Positions 53,477 through 62,590 of a stretch of DNA of 64,000 nucleotides are shown one piece after another. The DNA comes from Williamsia sp. (GTDB taxonomy: Bacteria; Bacteroidota; Bacteroidia; Chitinophagales; Chitinophagaceae): positions 1 through 64,000 of the forward strand of contig JADCRZ010000034.1 in NCBI GenBank assembly GCA_015069695.1, in the 5' to 3' direction. The notes under the pieces are model-generated. The model was not told the origin of the DNA and made no database searches. It saw nothing but the letters and a program-made list of their open reading frames with translations. Both the position numbers and the translations under genes were made by a program. The first letter of the stretch is position 1; the number at the start of each line of letters is the position of its first letter.

Positions 53477-54736
53477 ATGCAGTTACTAAAACGAACCGTC
53501 CGCTCTTATTTCCTGTACTCGGTAGTGATGCTGCTGATCGCCATCCCTGTATTTTATTTCGTGTTGAAAGAAATCGTGATCACCAACATCGATGAAGACC
53601 TGCTGGCAACAAAGACCAGGATCATTCCCCTGATCCGGCAATCTATCCTGGAGCATGGGCAAAGTGCGGAATTCCCCGACCATGACATCAGCCTGGAAAA
53701 AGCGCCCCGGCACATGGAGAAAGATTCTATTACCACCATCGATGAACTGGATACCACGTCATTTCAGCTGGTACCCAAGCGCCTGCTCACCTCTCATGTG
53801 CTCATCAACCAGGATTCTTACCGGTTGCAGGTCAGGATCAGTATGACAAACCAGAATGCCCTGATCAAAAGCATTATCATCGTGCAGGCCATTCTCTTGT
53901 TGGTGCTGCTGATCGGCTTGCTGATTATCAACCGGAACCTGTCGGAGCAGATCTGGAAACCTTTTTACAAAACCCTGCGCCAGCTGAATGCGCACAAGAT
54001 CGACCAGGATGCGCCCATTGTGCTGGACAAATCTTCCATCAAAGAATTCAACGACCTGAATGATGCGATCCAACGGCTCACGCAACGGAGTTACCAGGCT
54101 TATATCAGCCAGAAAGAGTTCACCGAAAACGCAGCGCATGAGCTGCAAACTCCCCTGGCCGTTTTCCAGGCCAAGCTGGAGCTGCTGATGCAGTCGGCTT
54201 CGCTCAGTGAAGAACAGGCTGTCCTGATCTCGGACATGGCCATGGCGGCGCAACGGATGTCGCGGCTGAATAAAAACCTGCTGCTGCTTACCCGGATTGA
54301 GAACAACCAGTTCCCTGAAAAAGAAAGGGTGTCTTTTCAGGATATAGTTCAAAAGCTGCTGCAACAGTACCAGCACCAGATCGAGCAAAAGCAGCTTGCG
54401 GTGCAGACAGACCCACAGGGTGATGCCCTGCTGGAAACCAACCGGGCCTTGGCCGAAATGCTGGTGAGCAATCTCCTGTCGAATGCCATCAGGCACAACA
54501 AGGAGGGAGGAATGATCCGCGTGCGGCTTGACCAGCAGCGATTGGAGGTGGCCAATTCAGGGCAGGCAAGTTCTCTTCCCGCAGATAAGTTGTACCAGCG
54601 TTTTCAGCGCAACAGCACAGATAGCAACAGCCTGGGGCTCGGACTGGAGATCGTGCATAAAATCTGTCTGATCAATCACTACGCGATCGCCTATACATTT
54701 GAAGGAGGGCTGCATGTATTTACCATCCGTTTTTAG
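53477..54736 (+). CDS. Membrane sensor histidine kinase
   Basis: 419 residues. Transmembrane helix 1 (about 12-32, YFLYSVVMLLIAIPVFYFVL), a periplasmic sensor of about 100 residues, helix 2 (about 135-155, SIIIVQAILLLVLLIGLLII), HisKA with His221 (ENAAHELQTPLAVF) and HATPase_c with NLLSNAIRHNKEGG and SLGLGLEI. Partner of the response regulator upstream; together with HtrA downstream it may form an envelope-stress response, which is inference from position. Confidence 0.92.
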   Translation: MQLLKRTVRSYFLYSVVMLLIAIPVFYFVLKEIVITNIDEDLLATKTRIIPLIRQSILEHGQSAEFPDHDISLEKAPRHMEKDSITTIDELDTTSFQLVPKRLLTSHVLINQDSYRLQVRISMTNQNALIKSIIIVQAILLLVLLIGLLIINRNLSEQIWKPFYKTLRQLNAHKIDQDAPIVLDKSSIKEFNDLNDAIQRLTQRSYQAYISQKEFTENAAHELQTPLAVFQAKLELLMQSASLSEEQAVLISDMAMAAQRMSRLNKNLLLLTRIENNQFPEKERVSFQDIVQKLLQQYQHQIEQKQLAVQTDPQGDALLETNRALAEMLVSNLLSNAIRHNKEGGMIRVRLDQQRLEVANSGQASSLPADKLYQRFQRNSTDSNSLGLGLEIVHKICLINHYAIAYTFEGGLHVFTIRF

Positions 54737-54868
54737 GTGTAAAAGAGGATTTTCAAAGAAAAGTTAAAGTGAAACATACCGGGCCTGTCATGGCGCGCAA
54801 ATTGCTTTTTTACAGAAAAAATTCAGAATCCTGTATCAGTTTTACATCCACAAAAACAACAAATAGCC

Positions 54869-56359
54869 ATGACAAAAAAGATTAAATTGGCTGCGGTGGT
54901 TTTAGGAATTGCAGGCGTAACAGCCGCTTCTGTGCTGTTGGCCAACAATGATAAAATTACCAACAGCATTCTCAGCGACAACAAACCGGCACCGGCACTC
55001 GTAAAAACAGTTTATGAAAATGCAGGTCCTGCCCAGCCGGTCGATTTCAAAACAGCAGCAGATGCAGCGGTCCCTTCCGTTGTGCATATCAAGACGATCA
55101 TCAAATCAAGAGACATCTCCGGTGGCGACGACCAGCAATGGAATCCCTTTGGCGACCTCTTTGGTGGCGGACGCGGTGGACAGATGTTCCAGCAGCCTGA
55201 GCAAAGGGCTTCCGGTTCAGGCGTGATCGTGAGCGCCGATGGTTTTATCGTAACCAACAATCACGTGGTTGATGGCGCTACAGAAGTGTCTGTAACCATG
55301 AACAACAGGAAGAATTATACCGCCAAGGTAATTGGTACAGATCCCAATACTGACCTGGCACTCATCAAAGTAGAGGCTAAGAACCTGCCGGTGATGACCA
55401 TCGGCAACTCAGATGAAGCCAGCCTCGGACAGTGGGTGCTCGCGATCGGTTATCCGCTGAACCTGGATGTAACCGTTACACAAGGTATCATCAGCGCCAA
55501 ATCAAGAAGCATCGGTATTAACCGCCAGGGTGCTGCTCCGGTTGAGGCCTTTATTCAGACCGATGCCGCTGTAAACCCCGGTAGCAGTGGTGGTGCACTG
55601 GTAAACACCAATGGTGAACTGGTCGGCATCAACTCGGCCATCGCTTCTCCCACAGGTTCTTATGCCGGATACGCTTATGCCATTCCGTCTAACCTGGTGA
55701 AGAAAGTAATTGGTGACATCATGAAATATGGCAAGGTGCAGAGAGGATACCTCGGTATCAGCATGGCACCAGAGGGATTGGATGATGCCAAGAAAAAAGA
55801 ACTGGGTATCAACGATGATGTGAACGGGGTATGGGTTATGGGTACAGATCCGCAGGGAGCTGCCGCCAGCGCCGGAATCAAAAAAGGCGATGCTATTATC
55901 AAGATCAATGACGCTTCCGTAAGCACCGGTTCACAACTGGCAGAACAGGTTGCCCGTCACAAACCCGGCGACAAGATCAATGTTACCCTGGTACGCGGCG
56001 GTCAGCAGATGACAGTGAGTGTGGAACTGGCAGGCAAGATGGGTAATATCGCCAGTGCCAATGGTTCTGCTTCCGTGGAATCACTGGGTGCCGATTTCTC
56101 TACGCTGAACAAGGAAGATGCAGCAAGAACAGGCATCCCGGGTGGTGTGCAGGTGAACAAGATCAGAGATGGTGTACTGAGCACACAGACCAATATGCGT
56201 CCCGGATTTATCATCACCAAGATCGGTAACATCCGTGTAAAATCAGTAGAAGAACTGCAGGATGCACTCAGCAAACAAGGCCGCAACTTCCAGATCGAAG
56301 GTATGTATCCGGACAGTGATGAAGTATACTACTACGGCATCAACGGCTTCAACAAATAA
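54869..56359 (+). CDS. degP: Periplasmic HtrA/DegP-type serine protease
   Basis: 496 residues with N-terminal anchor (LAAVVLGIAGVTAASVLLA). The trypsin-like domain has His132 (TNNHVVDG), Asp162 (NTDLALIKV) and Ser240 (NPGSSGGAL). Two PDZ domains follow (about 295-390 with RGYLGISM, and about 405-490 with PGFIITKIGNIRVKSVEEL). The Gly-rich linker near 95-108 (NPFGDLFGGGRGG) is usual for Bacteroidota DegQ/DegP. It degrades or refolds misfolded envelope proteins. The two-component system lies upstream; control by it is plausible but not shown. Confidence 0.95.
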   Translation: MTKKIKLAAVVLGIAGVTAASVLLANNDKITNSILSDNKPAPALVKTVYENAGPAQPVDFKTAADAAVPSVVHIKTIIKSRDISGGDDQQWNPFGDLFGGGRGGQMFQQPEQRASGSGVIVSADGFIVTNNHVVDGATEVSVTMNNRKNYTAKVIGTDPNTDLALIKVEAKNLPVMTIGNSDEASLGQWVLAIGYPLNLDVTVTQGIISAKSRSIGINRQGAAPVEAFIQTDAAVNPGSSGGALVNTNGELVGINSAIASPTGSYAGYAYAIPSNLVKKVIGDIMKYGKVQRGYLGISMAPEGLDDAKKKELGINDDVNGVWVMGTDPQGAAASAGIKKGDAIIKINDASVSTGSQLAEQVARHKPGDKINVTLVRGGQQMTVSVELAGKMGNIASANGSASVESLGADFSTLNKEDAARTGIPGGVQVNKIRDGVLSTQTNMRPGFIITKIGNIRVKSVEELQDALSKQGRNFQIEGMYPDSDEVYYYGINGFNK

Positions 56360-56384
56360 TTAGTTTAGATCCCAATATCCAAGA

Positions 56385-56416
56385 AGGGCTGTCTCTTGTG
56401 AGGCAGCCTTTTTTTG
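56385..56416 (+). terminator. Intrinsic terminator of degP
   Basis: Nine-base-pair arms GGCTGTCTC/GAGGCAGCC (56387-56408) with a 4-base loop are followed directly by T7. Confidence 0.8.
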
Positions 56417-56419
56417 TTT

Positions 56420-56565
56420 GTCCTGAACCTTGATTTACAGGATGACAAATAAATAATAAGATCCACCCGCACCCAACAATCCTGTAATCCGTAAATCTGT
56501 ATAATCCTGGTTCAAGACAAAAGCATTCCCGAATCCCTCCCATCCTGTAAATCAAGGTTCAGGAC
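56420..56565. repeat. Dispersed palindromic repeat, copy G with extra arm
   Basis: The left arm starts at 56420 (GTCCTGAACC-T-TGATTTACAG). Then comes the altered unit at 56478-56520 (as at 44448-44490) and a further right arm at 56542-56565 (ATCCTGTAAATCAAGG then TTCAGGAC). The presence of two right arms suggests a nested or duplicated copy. Confidence 0.75.
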
Positions 56566-56618
56566 AATCCTCTATCTTTAAAGACAATTCTGGCGATAAA
56601 CCGCTTGATGGATTGCTT

Positions 56619-58994
56619 ATGCTGTATGTAAAAACCCTTCTTTCTGCTTTCTGCATTGCACTGGCTGGTATTGTACAAGCGCAGGATACGACGCTGAATC
56701 CCCTGCTGATGCAGGGAAGCTGGCCTTCTTCGTGGATTACTTGTCCGGATGTTCCGCAGCGGGCTTATGGTGTGTATCATTTCAGGAAAGAAATTTCGTT
56801 GACGCAGAAGCCGCAGAAATTTGTGGTGCATGTGAGTGCCGATAACCGGTACCGCCTGTTTGTAAATGGCAAGGCAGTATGCAGCGGGCCGGCAAGAGGC
56901 GATCTGTACAACTGGTATTTTGAAACCATCGATATTGCCCCTTTTTTGCAGGCTGGCCGGAATGTACTGGCTGCGCTGGTATGGAATATGGGCGAGCATG
57001 CGGCAGTTGCACAGGTTTCCGATCAAACTGCCTTCTTGCTGCAAGGTGATGGAAGGCCGGAATATGTGGTCAATACAAACAGCACCTGGAAGGTTTTGCA
57101 CAACAGGGCTTACCAGCCCTGCTCTGTAGACAACGGTGAACGGTTGCGGACTTATATGGTGATTGGTCCAGGCGACAGCGTAACGGCTGCCAGGTACCCC
57201 TGGGGGTGGGAGCAGCCTGCTTATGCGGATACGTCCGGCTGGCTCTCTGCCAGGCGGATCGCGCAACCTGAGCCCAGTGGTTATGGTTCAGATAACCGCT
57301 GGACCCTGGTGCCCCGCACCATTCCGCTCCTGGAAGAAACCTTGCAAAAGATTCCGGCCATCCGGCGGGTAACTGGCATAGAACCAGCTGCAGGATTTTT
57401 GTCCGGCAACCAGCCTCTTTCTATTCCTGCACACAAAACCGTTAGCCTGCTGCTTGATCAAACCTACAACACCCTGGCTTATCCCGAATTGACAGTCAGT
57501 GGTGGCAAGGGCTCATCTATTAAAATTACCTACGCTGAAGCCTTGTACAAGGAGGGAAGAAAAGACAACCGCAATGACGTAGAAGGAAAAAACATGATCG
57601 GGAACTACGATGTCTTTATGCCCGATGGCGGCAGCAAGCGGCTGTTTCGTCCGCTGTGGATGCGGACCTACCGCTATATGCAATTGGATATTCAGACAGG
57701 CGATGAGCCCCTGCGCCTGGATGAACTGGTCGGCATGTATACCGGTTATCCTTTCCAGGAAAAGGCCCGGTTCGCCAGCAATGACACTTCGCTAAAAAGG
57801 ATCTGGGACGTAGGCTGGCGCACTGCCCGCCTTTGTGCCGGAGAAACTTATTTCGATTGTCCTTATTATGAACAATTGCAGTATGAAGGGGATACACGCA
57901 TCCAGTCGCTGATCTCGCTGTATGTAACCGGTGACGACCGGCTCATGCGCAAGGCTATTCAGAATTTTTACAACTCAAGGGTGCCGGAAGGACTTACCCA
58001 GGGCCGTTTTCCCAGCAACCGCCTGCAGGTAATACCACCCTTTTCCCTCTACTGGGTTTCTATGGTGTATGATTATTTTATGCACCGCAACGATCCCGCA
58101 TTTACCGGACAGTTTCTTACGGCCATACAAGGTGTACTCAACTGGTACGAGCAGCGGATTGACAAACAGAAAAACATGCTGGGTCCGATGAAGTGGTGGA
58201 ATTTCGTAGACTGGAACAGGGCATTTCCCGGCGGTACACCGGATGGTGCCAATGATGGCAATTCATCGATAGTTACACTTCAGTATGTATACACGCTGCA
58301 GCAGGCTGCCCCGCTCTTTGAATACTTCGGTAAAAACTACGAAGCGCAGCATTACAGGGAACTGGCAGCAGCGCTCACTAAGAATACTTATCAGCAATGT
58401 TTTGAGGCAACACGGGGCCTGATGGCCAATACGCCCCTTAAAACCACGTTCAGCCAGCACGCCAGTATCATGGCCGTACTCGCCGGTGCCGTTCCTGAGA
58501 ACCAGCAAAAAGCCGTGATGCAAAAAGTGCTGTATGATACGGCGCTCAGCCAGGCTACATTTTACTATCGTTTTTATCTTACCCAGGCTTTAAAAAAAGC
58601 AGGTATGGCAAACCTATACTATTCCCAGCTTGCCCCCTGGCGCGGCATGCTTGAGAAAGGCCTGACCACCTTCGCAGAAAATCCTGACCCTACCCGCTCG
58701 GATTGCCATGCCTGGAGCGCCAGTCCGAACTATGATTTCCTGGCAACTATTTGCGGCATCATGCCTGCGGCACCCGGTTTTAAAAAGGTGCAGATCAAAC
58801 CGGAACTCGGGGAACTGGTCCGGGTAAGCGGCCGGATGCCTCATCCCGCAGGGGATATAACCGTCTCGGTTGAACGAAAAGGCACGCAGGGTGTTACTGC
58901 AGAGATCGAACTTCCGCAGGGCCTGCAGGGTGAATTTATATGGAACGGAAAAACCGTGGCGCTGAAAGGAGGAAAGCAACAGATCTCGCTATAG
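56619..58994 (+). CDS. Alpha-L-rhamnosidase, glycoside hydrolase family 78
   Basis: 791 residues from ATG 56619; a TTG 6 bp upstream would add two residues. Signal peptide (LYVKTLLSAFCIALAGIV) predicts export. An N-terminal beta-sandwich domain (about 30-170, with FVVHVSADNRYRLFVNGK) and a second beta domain (about 270-380) precede the (alpha/alpha)6 catalytic barrel (about 400-705). The barrel has ETYFDCPYYEQLQYEGDTR and FVDWNRAFPGGTPDGAN, which carry the acidic residues typical of GH78. A C-terminal beta domain ends the protein. Likely removes rhamnose from plant or microbial glycans. It stands alone with no SusC/D genes. Confidence 0.93.
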   Translation: MLYVKTLLSAFCIALAGIVQAQDTTLNPLLMQGSWPSSWITCPDVPQRAYGVYHFRKEISLTQKPQKFVVHVSADNRYRLFVNGKAVCSGPARGDLYNWYFETIDIAPFLQAGRNVLAALVWNMGEHAAVAQVSDQTAFLLQGDGRPEYVVNTNSTWKVLHNRAYQPCSVDNGERLRTYMVIGPGDSVTAARYPWGWEQPAYADTSGWLSARRIAQPEPSGYGSDNRWTLVPRTIPLLEETLQKIPAIRRVTGIEPAAGFLSGNQPLSIPAHKTVSLLLDQTYNTLAYPELTVSGGKGSSIKITYAEALYKEGRKDNRNDVEGKNMIGNYDVFMPDGGSKRLFRPLWMRTYRYMQLDIQTGDEPLRLDELVGMYTGYPFQEKARFASNDTSLKRIWDVGWRTARLCAGETYFDCPYYEQLQYEGDTRIQSLISLYVTGDDRLMRKAIQNFYNSRVPEGLTQGRFPSNRLQVIPPFSLYWVSMVYDYFMHRNDPAFTGQFLTAIQGVLNWYEQRIDKQKNMLGPMKWWNFVDWNRAFPGGTPDGANDGNSSIVTLQYVYTLQQAAPLFEYFGKNYEAQHYRELAAALTKNTYQQCFEATRGLMANTPLKTTFSQHASIMAVLAGAVPENQQKAVMQKVLYDTALSQATFYYRFYLTQALKKAGMANLYYSQLAPWRGMLEKGLTTFAENPDPTRSDCHAWSASPNYDFLATICGIMPAAPGFKKVQIKPELGELVRVSGRMPHPAGDITVSVERKGTQGVTAEIELPQGLQGEFIWNGKTVALKGGKQQISL

Positions 58995-59119
58995 AAAACC
59001 AAAGCGGCAATCAAACAAATGGCCTTCATGGGGCTTATGTACGCATTTCAAATACCCCTTTCCCCCAAACTGCACATGACTAAATTCTGATTAGTATAAG
59101 CTGCTGTTGCCGGAATTTT

Positions 59120-59650
59120 TCATGCGGTCTTTTCCAGGGAGGTCTGCATCATCTTGGAAAGCAGGATCTCCCAATCCCTTGCCCTTTGTTCGAGTGCGGC
59201 CATTTCACCCGGGTGGTTTTCTATGTGGTTAAAAAACTTGACATCGATTGGTTCCCTGTTGCTTGCAAACTCAAAATTCAGATAGATGGTTTCCAGGTAA
59301 GAGTCCTCCGGCTTTCTGCTTTGGAAAGCAGCTCCATACGTACTCCCATACTGCTTTTTCAGCGAACAGCTTTTTATTTCCCTGAGGTCGATCAGCTCGG
59401 AAAAGTAAATGACCTCTTCAAAGTTTTTGAGTATCAGCAGCTGCCGGCGTATACCATCAAGACATAGAATAGAATCTTTCAGGATCTCCTGGCTTGAAAA
59501 GGTTAAGTTGTGCTTTGTGCCCATTTCACTTACCCAGCTTAAACACTTGTTCATAAGTTTCTTTTTTCCTTTTTTATCGATACTTACCAGCAACAGGCAA
59601 ACCCCTGCAATCATGCATAGCAGGATAGCCGCAACAACAATGGTTGACAT
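59120..59650 (-). CDS. Hypothetical protein with N-terminal membrane anchor
   Basis: 176 residues. One N-terminal helix (TIVVAAILLCMIAGVCLLLV) precedes a cytoplasmic or periplasmic domain with no known motif (SEMGTKHNLTFSSQEI; a central strand LILKNFEEVIYFSELIDL; a final helix RARDWEILLSKMM). It lies 46 bp downstream of a very small membrane protein gene on the same strand, so the two may form an operon. Confidence 0.65.
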   Translation of the reverse strand: MSTIVVAAILLCMIAGVCLLLVSIDKKGKKKLMNKCLSWVSEMGTKHNLTFSSQEILKDSILCLDGIRRQLLILKNFEEVIYFSELIDLREIKSCSLKKQYGSTYGAAFQSRKPEDSYLETIYLNFEFASNREPIDVKFFNHIENHPGEMAALEQRARDWEILLSKMMQTSLEKTA

Positions 59651-59696
59651 AATTGCACAGATAACAGGTGATTCAATCAGCCTTTGCAGGTTGATA

Positions 59697-59876
59697 TCAG
59701 GATGATTTGTGACGCAAGACCCCGTGTGATATCATCAGCAGCGGAATCGTGATATACAACAGGTCATACCATTTTGGATCGGATACAAAGCCTTTTTCAA
59801 ATGCAATGGCTGTAAGCAATACCAACAGCAGGACCACGGAGCCGCCCACTGAAGCCTCTTTTTCAGTTCGGTGCAT
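59697..59876 (-). CDS. Small two-helix membrane protein
   Basis: A 59-residue gene with ATG at 59874-59876 and TGA at 59697-59699, in a spacer that otherwise holds no gene. The sequence MHRTEKEASVGGSVVLLLVL continues with LLTAIAFEKGFVSDPKWYDL and LYITIPLLMISHGVLRHKSS. This gives two hydrophobic segments joined by the charged loop EKGFVSDPKWYD, a pattern of Chitinophagaceae small membrane proteins. Codon use and the AT-poor sequence are like the neighbours. No function known. It lies 46 bp upstream of the anchored protein gene and probably shares its transcript. Confidence 0.6.
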   Translation of the reverse strand: MHRTEKEASVGGSVVLLLVLLTAIAFEKGFVSDPKWYDLLYITIPLLMISHGVLRHKSS

Positions 59877-60337
59877 GGCAAACTATTTAGCAGGTGAATA
59901 GATCGAAAAATAAACAGCAATAACCCAAGCCTCCCAGGAAAACAGATCAGGCTTGGGCAAGTGTATTAAAGGCTTTAAAGCTGGAGAAATAATAAAGGTG
60001 AAGGCAAAAAGGAACAAATTCAGGAAATGACCAGGTATAACAATCACTCATGTCGACGATGACATGCTTTACAGGACTGGTGATTGTTTTATGGATTGGG
60101 ATACCCGCCATTTGTACAAACTTACAAAAGAAATCAAATACAAGGATGCAAAGAGTTAAATTGAATGTTAAATAGGCTTCTTCCTGTGTACGGTTCCGGC
60201 AACGCTTGCCCGCGGTGTTTTTCCGTTGTAGAAATTATCTCTTTCAGATTGATTTATTTTAAACAAATTTACAGCGCAGAAAGCTGATCTGCTTTCTGCC
60301 CATCTGAACCTTTTATTTGCGTACACAACCCGCCTGT
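59877..60337. other. 461-bp non-coding stretch with a hairpin
   Basis: No open frame of coding quality was found. A nested inverted repeat at 60041-60086 (outer arms CAATCACT/GGTGATTG, inner CATGTC/GACATG) is followed by TTTT and could be a terminator or small structured RNA. Nothing else was identified. Confidence 0.35.
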
Positions 60338-60799
60338 ATGAACAAATATATTGACCGCATCAAAACCATCCGCCTCTCCCTGCTCAATCTTGTCAACGAC
60401 CTTACGGTTGAACAGCTCAATGAAATCCCTGCAGGTTTTAAGAACAACATCATCTGGCACCTGGGCCATCTCACTGCAGCACAGCAGGGCGTTTGTTATG
60501 CACGTGCCGGACTCAAACCCTTTGTGGAAGAACAGTACCTCGTATTATACAGGCCCGGTACAAAACCGGAAGCTTTTGTAACAGGAGAAGAAATAGACAT
60601 GATAAAAGACCTGCTGATTTCTTCCCTCGATCAGTTTGATCTGGACCTGTCGGCTAATATATTTACCAACTATACGCCCTGGACGAGCCGCTATGGCGTG
60701 GCAATGGACAATATACAGGACGCACTCGAGTTTTTGCTGTTCCATGAAGGCCTGCACGCCGGACATATCACGGCAATGAAAAAGCTGGTAAAGAATTGA
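60338..60799 (+). CDS. DinB-like four-helix protein
   Basis: 153 residues from ATG 60338 (MNKYIDRIKTIRLS), after an upstream in-frame GCG-type codon was rejected. It is a DinB/YfiT-like helical bundle with metal-binding histidine positions in IIWHLGHLTAAQQ and EFLLFHEGLHAGHI. Members are putative metal-dependent thiol-S-transferases or hydrolases. A second DinB-like protein is encoded at 62591, with low similarity. Confidence 0.88.
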   Translation: MNKYIDRIKTIRLSLLNLVNDLTVEQLNEIPAGFKNNIIWHLGHLTAAQQGVCYARAGLKPFVEEQYLVLYRPGTKPEAFVTGEEIDMIKDLLISSLDQFDLDLSANIFTNYTPWTSRYGVAMDNIQDALEFLLFHEGLHAGHITAMKKLVKN

Positions 60800-60814
60800 A
60801 TCCTTACCAGCTTT
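60780..60814. terminator. Bidirectional hairpin between convergent genes
   Basis: Inverted arms AAAGCTGGTAA/TTACCAGCTTT overlap the last codons of the DinB-like gene and the start of the gap to the convergent secreted protein gene. T-rich tails are short, so activity is uncertain. Confidence 0.4.
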
Positions 60815-60844
60815 CGGGTAAACATTACAGGGGTTAAAAATATA

Positions 60845-61429
60845 TCACTGTGCAATCTTGGCAATCTGCGCAATGGGCAAACTGTTGGCCATCTGGATTA
60901 CCTGCTCCTGGGTATAACCAGGTGCTTTCAGTGTGATAAGGGTTGAATTGAGGGGAAGCTGCACTTCGTAATCGAAATTGGTTCCATTGGATGATTTTTG
61001 TACCAGGGCTTTGTATCCACCGATCTTCACCATCTTGTTGTCTCCCATATTGCCGAGCAGCGGCATAGAGAGAATCGCGTTGATGCTGGTGATCATCGGT
61101 GAGTTGCTGATCACTTCCACATCAATGTTTTTGTTGTCTGCTCCGTAATCGCGGTGTACAATCACGCCCACAAAACCAGAGCTGCCGCTTACATTGTCAT
61201 TGGCTGCGTTTGCATTCTGATCCTGCATTTTAGCCGGCAGCAGCTTCATGATTTCTTTGCCGGTGATGATGTCGAGTTCCTGTAACATCTGCTGCATGGC
61301 AAAGCGGGCGTCGTCTAATTTGCCGGCTGCATAGGCCGTGCGGGCATCGGCGAGGTCTTTGTTGAAGTCTTGTGCTTGTGCTGCTGCAAAGCCGAGGCAA
61401 ACTGTGCACAGAAGGATGATCTTTTTCAT
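60845..61429 (-). CDS. Exported protein, paralogue of its neighbour
   Basis: 194 residues with signal peptide (MKKIILLCTVCLGFAAAQA). Mature part: an N-terminal helix region (DLADARTAYAAGKLDDARFA), a DNVSGSSGFVGVIVHRDYG segment and a C-terminal beta/alpha region. It shares the framework (AGKLDDARFAMQQML versus SGTYADTRYAIQQAML, IVHRDYG versus TIHREYQQG) with the longer protein encoded 21 bp upstream, so the pair arose by tandem duplication. Function unknown. Confidence 0.7.
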   Translation of the reverse strand: MKKIILLCTVCLGFAAAQAQDFNKDLADARTAYAAGKLDDARFAMQQMLQELDIITGKEIMKLLPAKMQDQNANAANDNVSGSSGFVGVIVHRDYGADNKNIDVEVISNSPMITSINAILSMPLLGNMGDNKMVKIGGYKALVQKSSNGTNFDYEVQLPLNSTLITLKAPGYTQEQVIQMANSLPIAQIAKIAQ

Positions 61430-61450
61430 ATCAATTTTTTGGGGTTGTTA

Positions 61451-62251
61451 TTATTTTTCTCCGAGTTGGGTTTTGATCGCATCAATGTCTATCTGGTTTA
61501 CGGCGTTCATGATCTCCTGCTCATTGGCAAAGTTGACGCCTTCAAATACCAGGAGGGAGGTTTGTCCGAGCGGCGTGCTGATCTTGTATCCCGATCCCTT
61601 GTCAAATTCAATGATAGAACGGTATCCTTTTACTTTGATCTGTTTCCAGTTCTGTTGTCCGCCGGAGGTTTGCGCATAGCCGGCATTGTTAAAGTACAGG
61701 TTGATCGCCTGCATCCAGGTGGCATTGTTGGCAACCGTCATCCTGAATTGTTTGTCGCCCTGCTGGTATTCGCGGTGGATGGTTAAACCGGCCCAGCCCC
61801 AGCCGGTACTGGTAACCTGGTCGGCTGATTCATTTTTGTTGAGCCCCGCAATGGTAGCGGGCATAGATTGAAGAATGCCTTTTCCTATTTCCAGTTCTAC
61901 ACCCAGCATAGCCTGCTGAATAGCATAACGGGTATCGGCATAGGTGCCGCTTTTAAAAGAAGTTTCCGCATTGGTAAGGTTTTCTTTTACATCAGGAGGC
62001 GTGCTCACCAGACCTTGTCCGCTGTTGTTGGAAGGCCGGCTATTGCCTGTATTGCCGGAAGGGGCACTGGTGTTGGAATTGGTGTTGCTGCCGCCTCCGG
62101 AAGATTGGGTTGCCTGGTCGATCTTTTTATCGGCGATCGCATCGGCAGCTGCCTGTGCTTTTTGTTTTACTTTGTTGAGAAAGCCCTGGGCCTGGGTTTC
62201 GCTGAAACAGCAAGTCGCAATGCAAATTAGAAAAATTGTCAGGTTGCGCAT
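61451..62251 (-). CDS. Exported protein with low-complexity linker, paralogous pair
   Basis: 266 residues: signal peptide (LTIFLICIATCCFSETQA), then a short helix (KVKQKAQAAADAIADKKI), a Ser/Gly/Asn-rich linker (about 48-80) and a globular domain (about 90-266) paralogous to the downstream protein. The globular part includes YADTRYAIQQAMLGVELEI and GLTIHREYQQGDKQF. The extra helix and linker are absent from its partner. Function unknown; both may be envelope proteins. Confidence 0.7.
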   Translation of the reverse strand: MRNLTIFLICIATCCFSETQAQGFLNKVKQKAQAAADAIADKKIDQATQSSGGGSNTNSNTSAPSGNTGNSRPSNNSGQGLVSTPPDVKENLTNAETSFKSGTYADTRYAIQQAMLGVELEIGKGILQSMPATIAGLNKNESADQVTSTGWGWAGLTIHREYQQGDKQFRMTVANNATWMQAINLYFNNAGYAQTSGGQQNWKQIKVKGYRSIIEFDKGSGYKISTPLGQTSLLVFEGVNFANEQEIMNAVNQIDIDAIKTQLGEK

Positions 62252-62590
62252 GGTAGTTGGTTTAATTATTCGGGTTCATGATTTTTTTAAACAATCTTGT
62301 TGATAGTTGATGGATCGGATGCATGGGCATCTTTTCAACAAAACTAAAGCGGGAGAGGGCCAAGCACAAGGTGATCCGTAACTGGCCCGGTTAAAATCCT
62401 TATGAAGTGTGCAAAAGGCTGTATGAGCTGCTGAAACCGGGGAGATCCGATTATTGCACGCTGCCGGTGATGGTGCCAGCGAAATTTAAGCTGTTCCTCC
62501 GGTATTAAAAACTAATTTTAGCCGGCTGGTACCTTATCATTGCAAACCAATTGCACCATTGCATTTGCCTAAAAACTAAAACAAACCCGT
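62252..62590. other. 339-bp spacer with a possible decayed coding remnant
   Basis: On the plus strand around 62366-62507 a frame reads KVIRNWPG, stop, NPYEVCKRLYELLKPGRSD, then VMVPAKFKLFLRY and a stop. This looks like part of a former gene but has an internal stop and no start. The rest is featureless; no clear promoter was identified. Confidence 0.25.

Noticed and set aside
20475-56565. CRISPR array made of the palindromic arms
   Set aside because: Copies are kilobases apart with inverted arms and differing interiors; there is no regular direct-repeat/spacer pattern and no cas gene.
56559-57266. Minus-strand frame over the 5' end of the GH78 gene
   Set aside because: Shadow of a confident gene with signal peptide and glycosidase domains.
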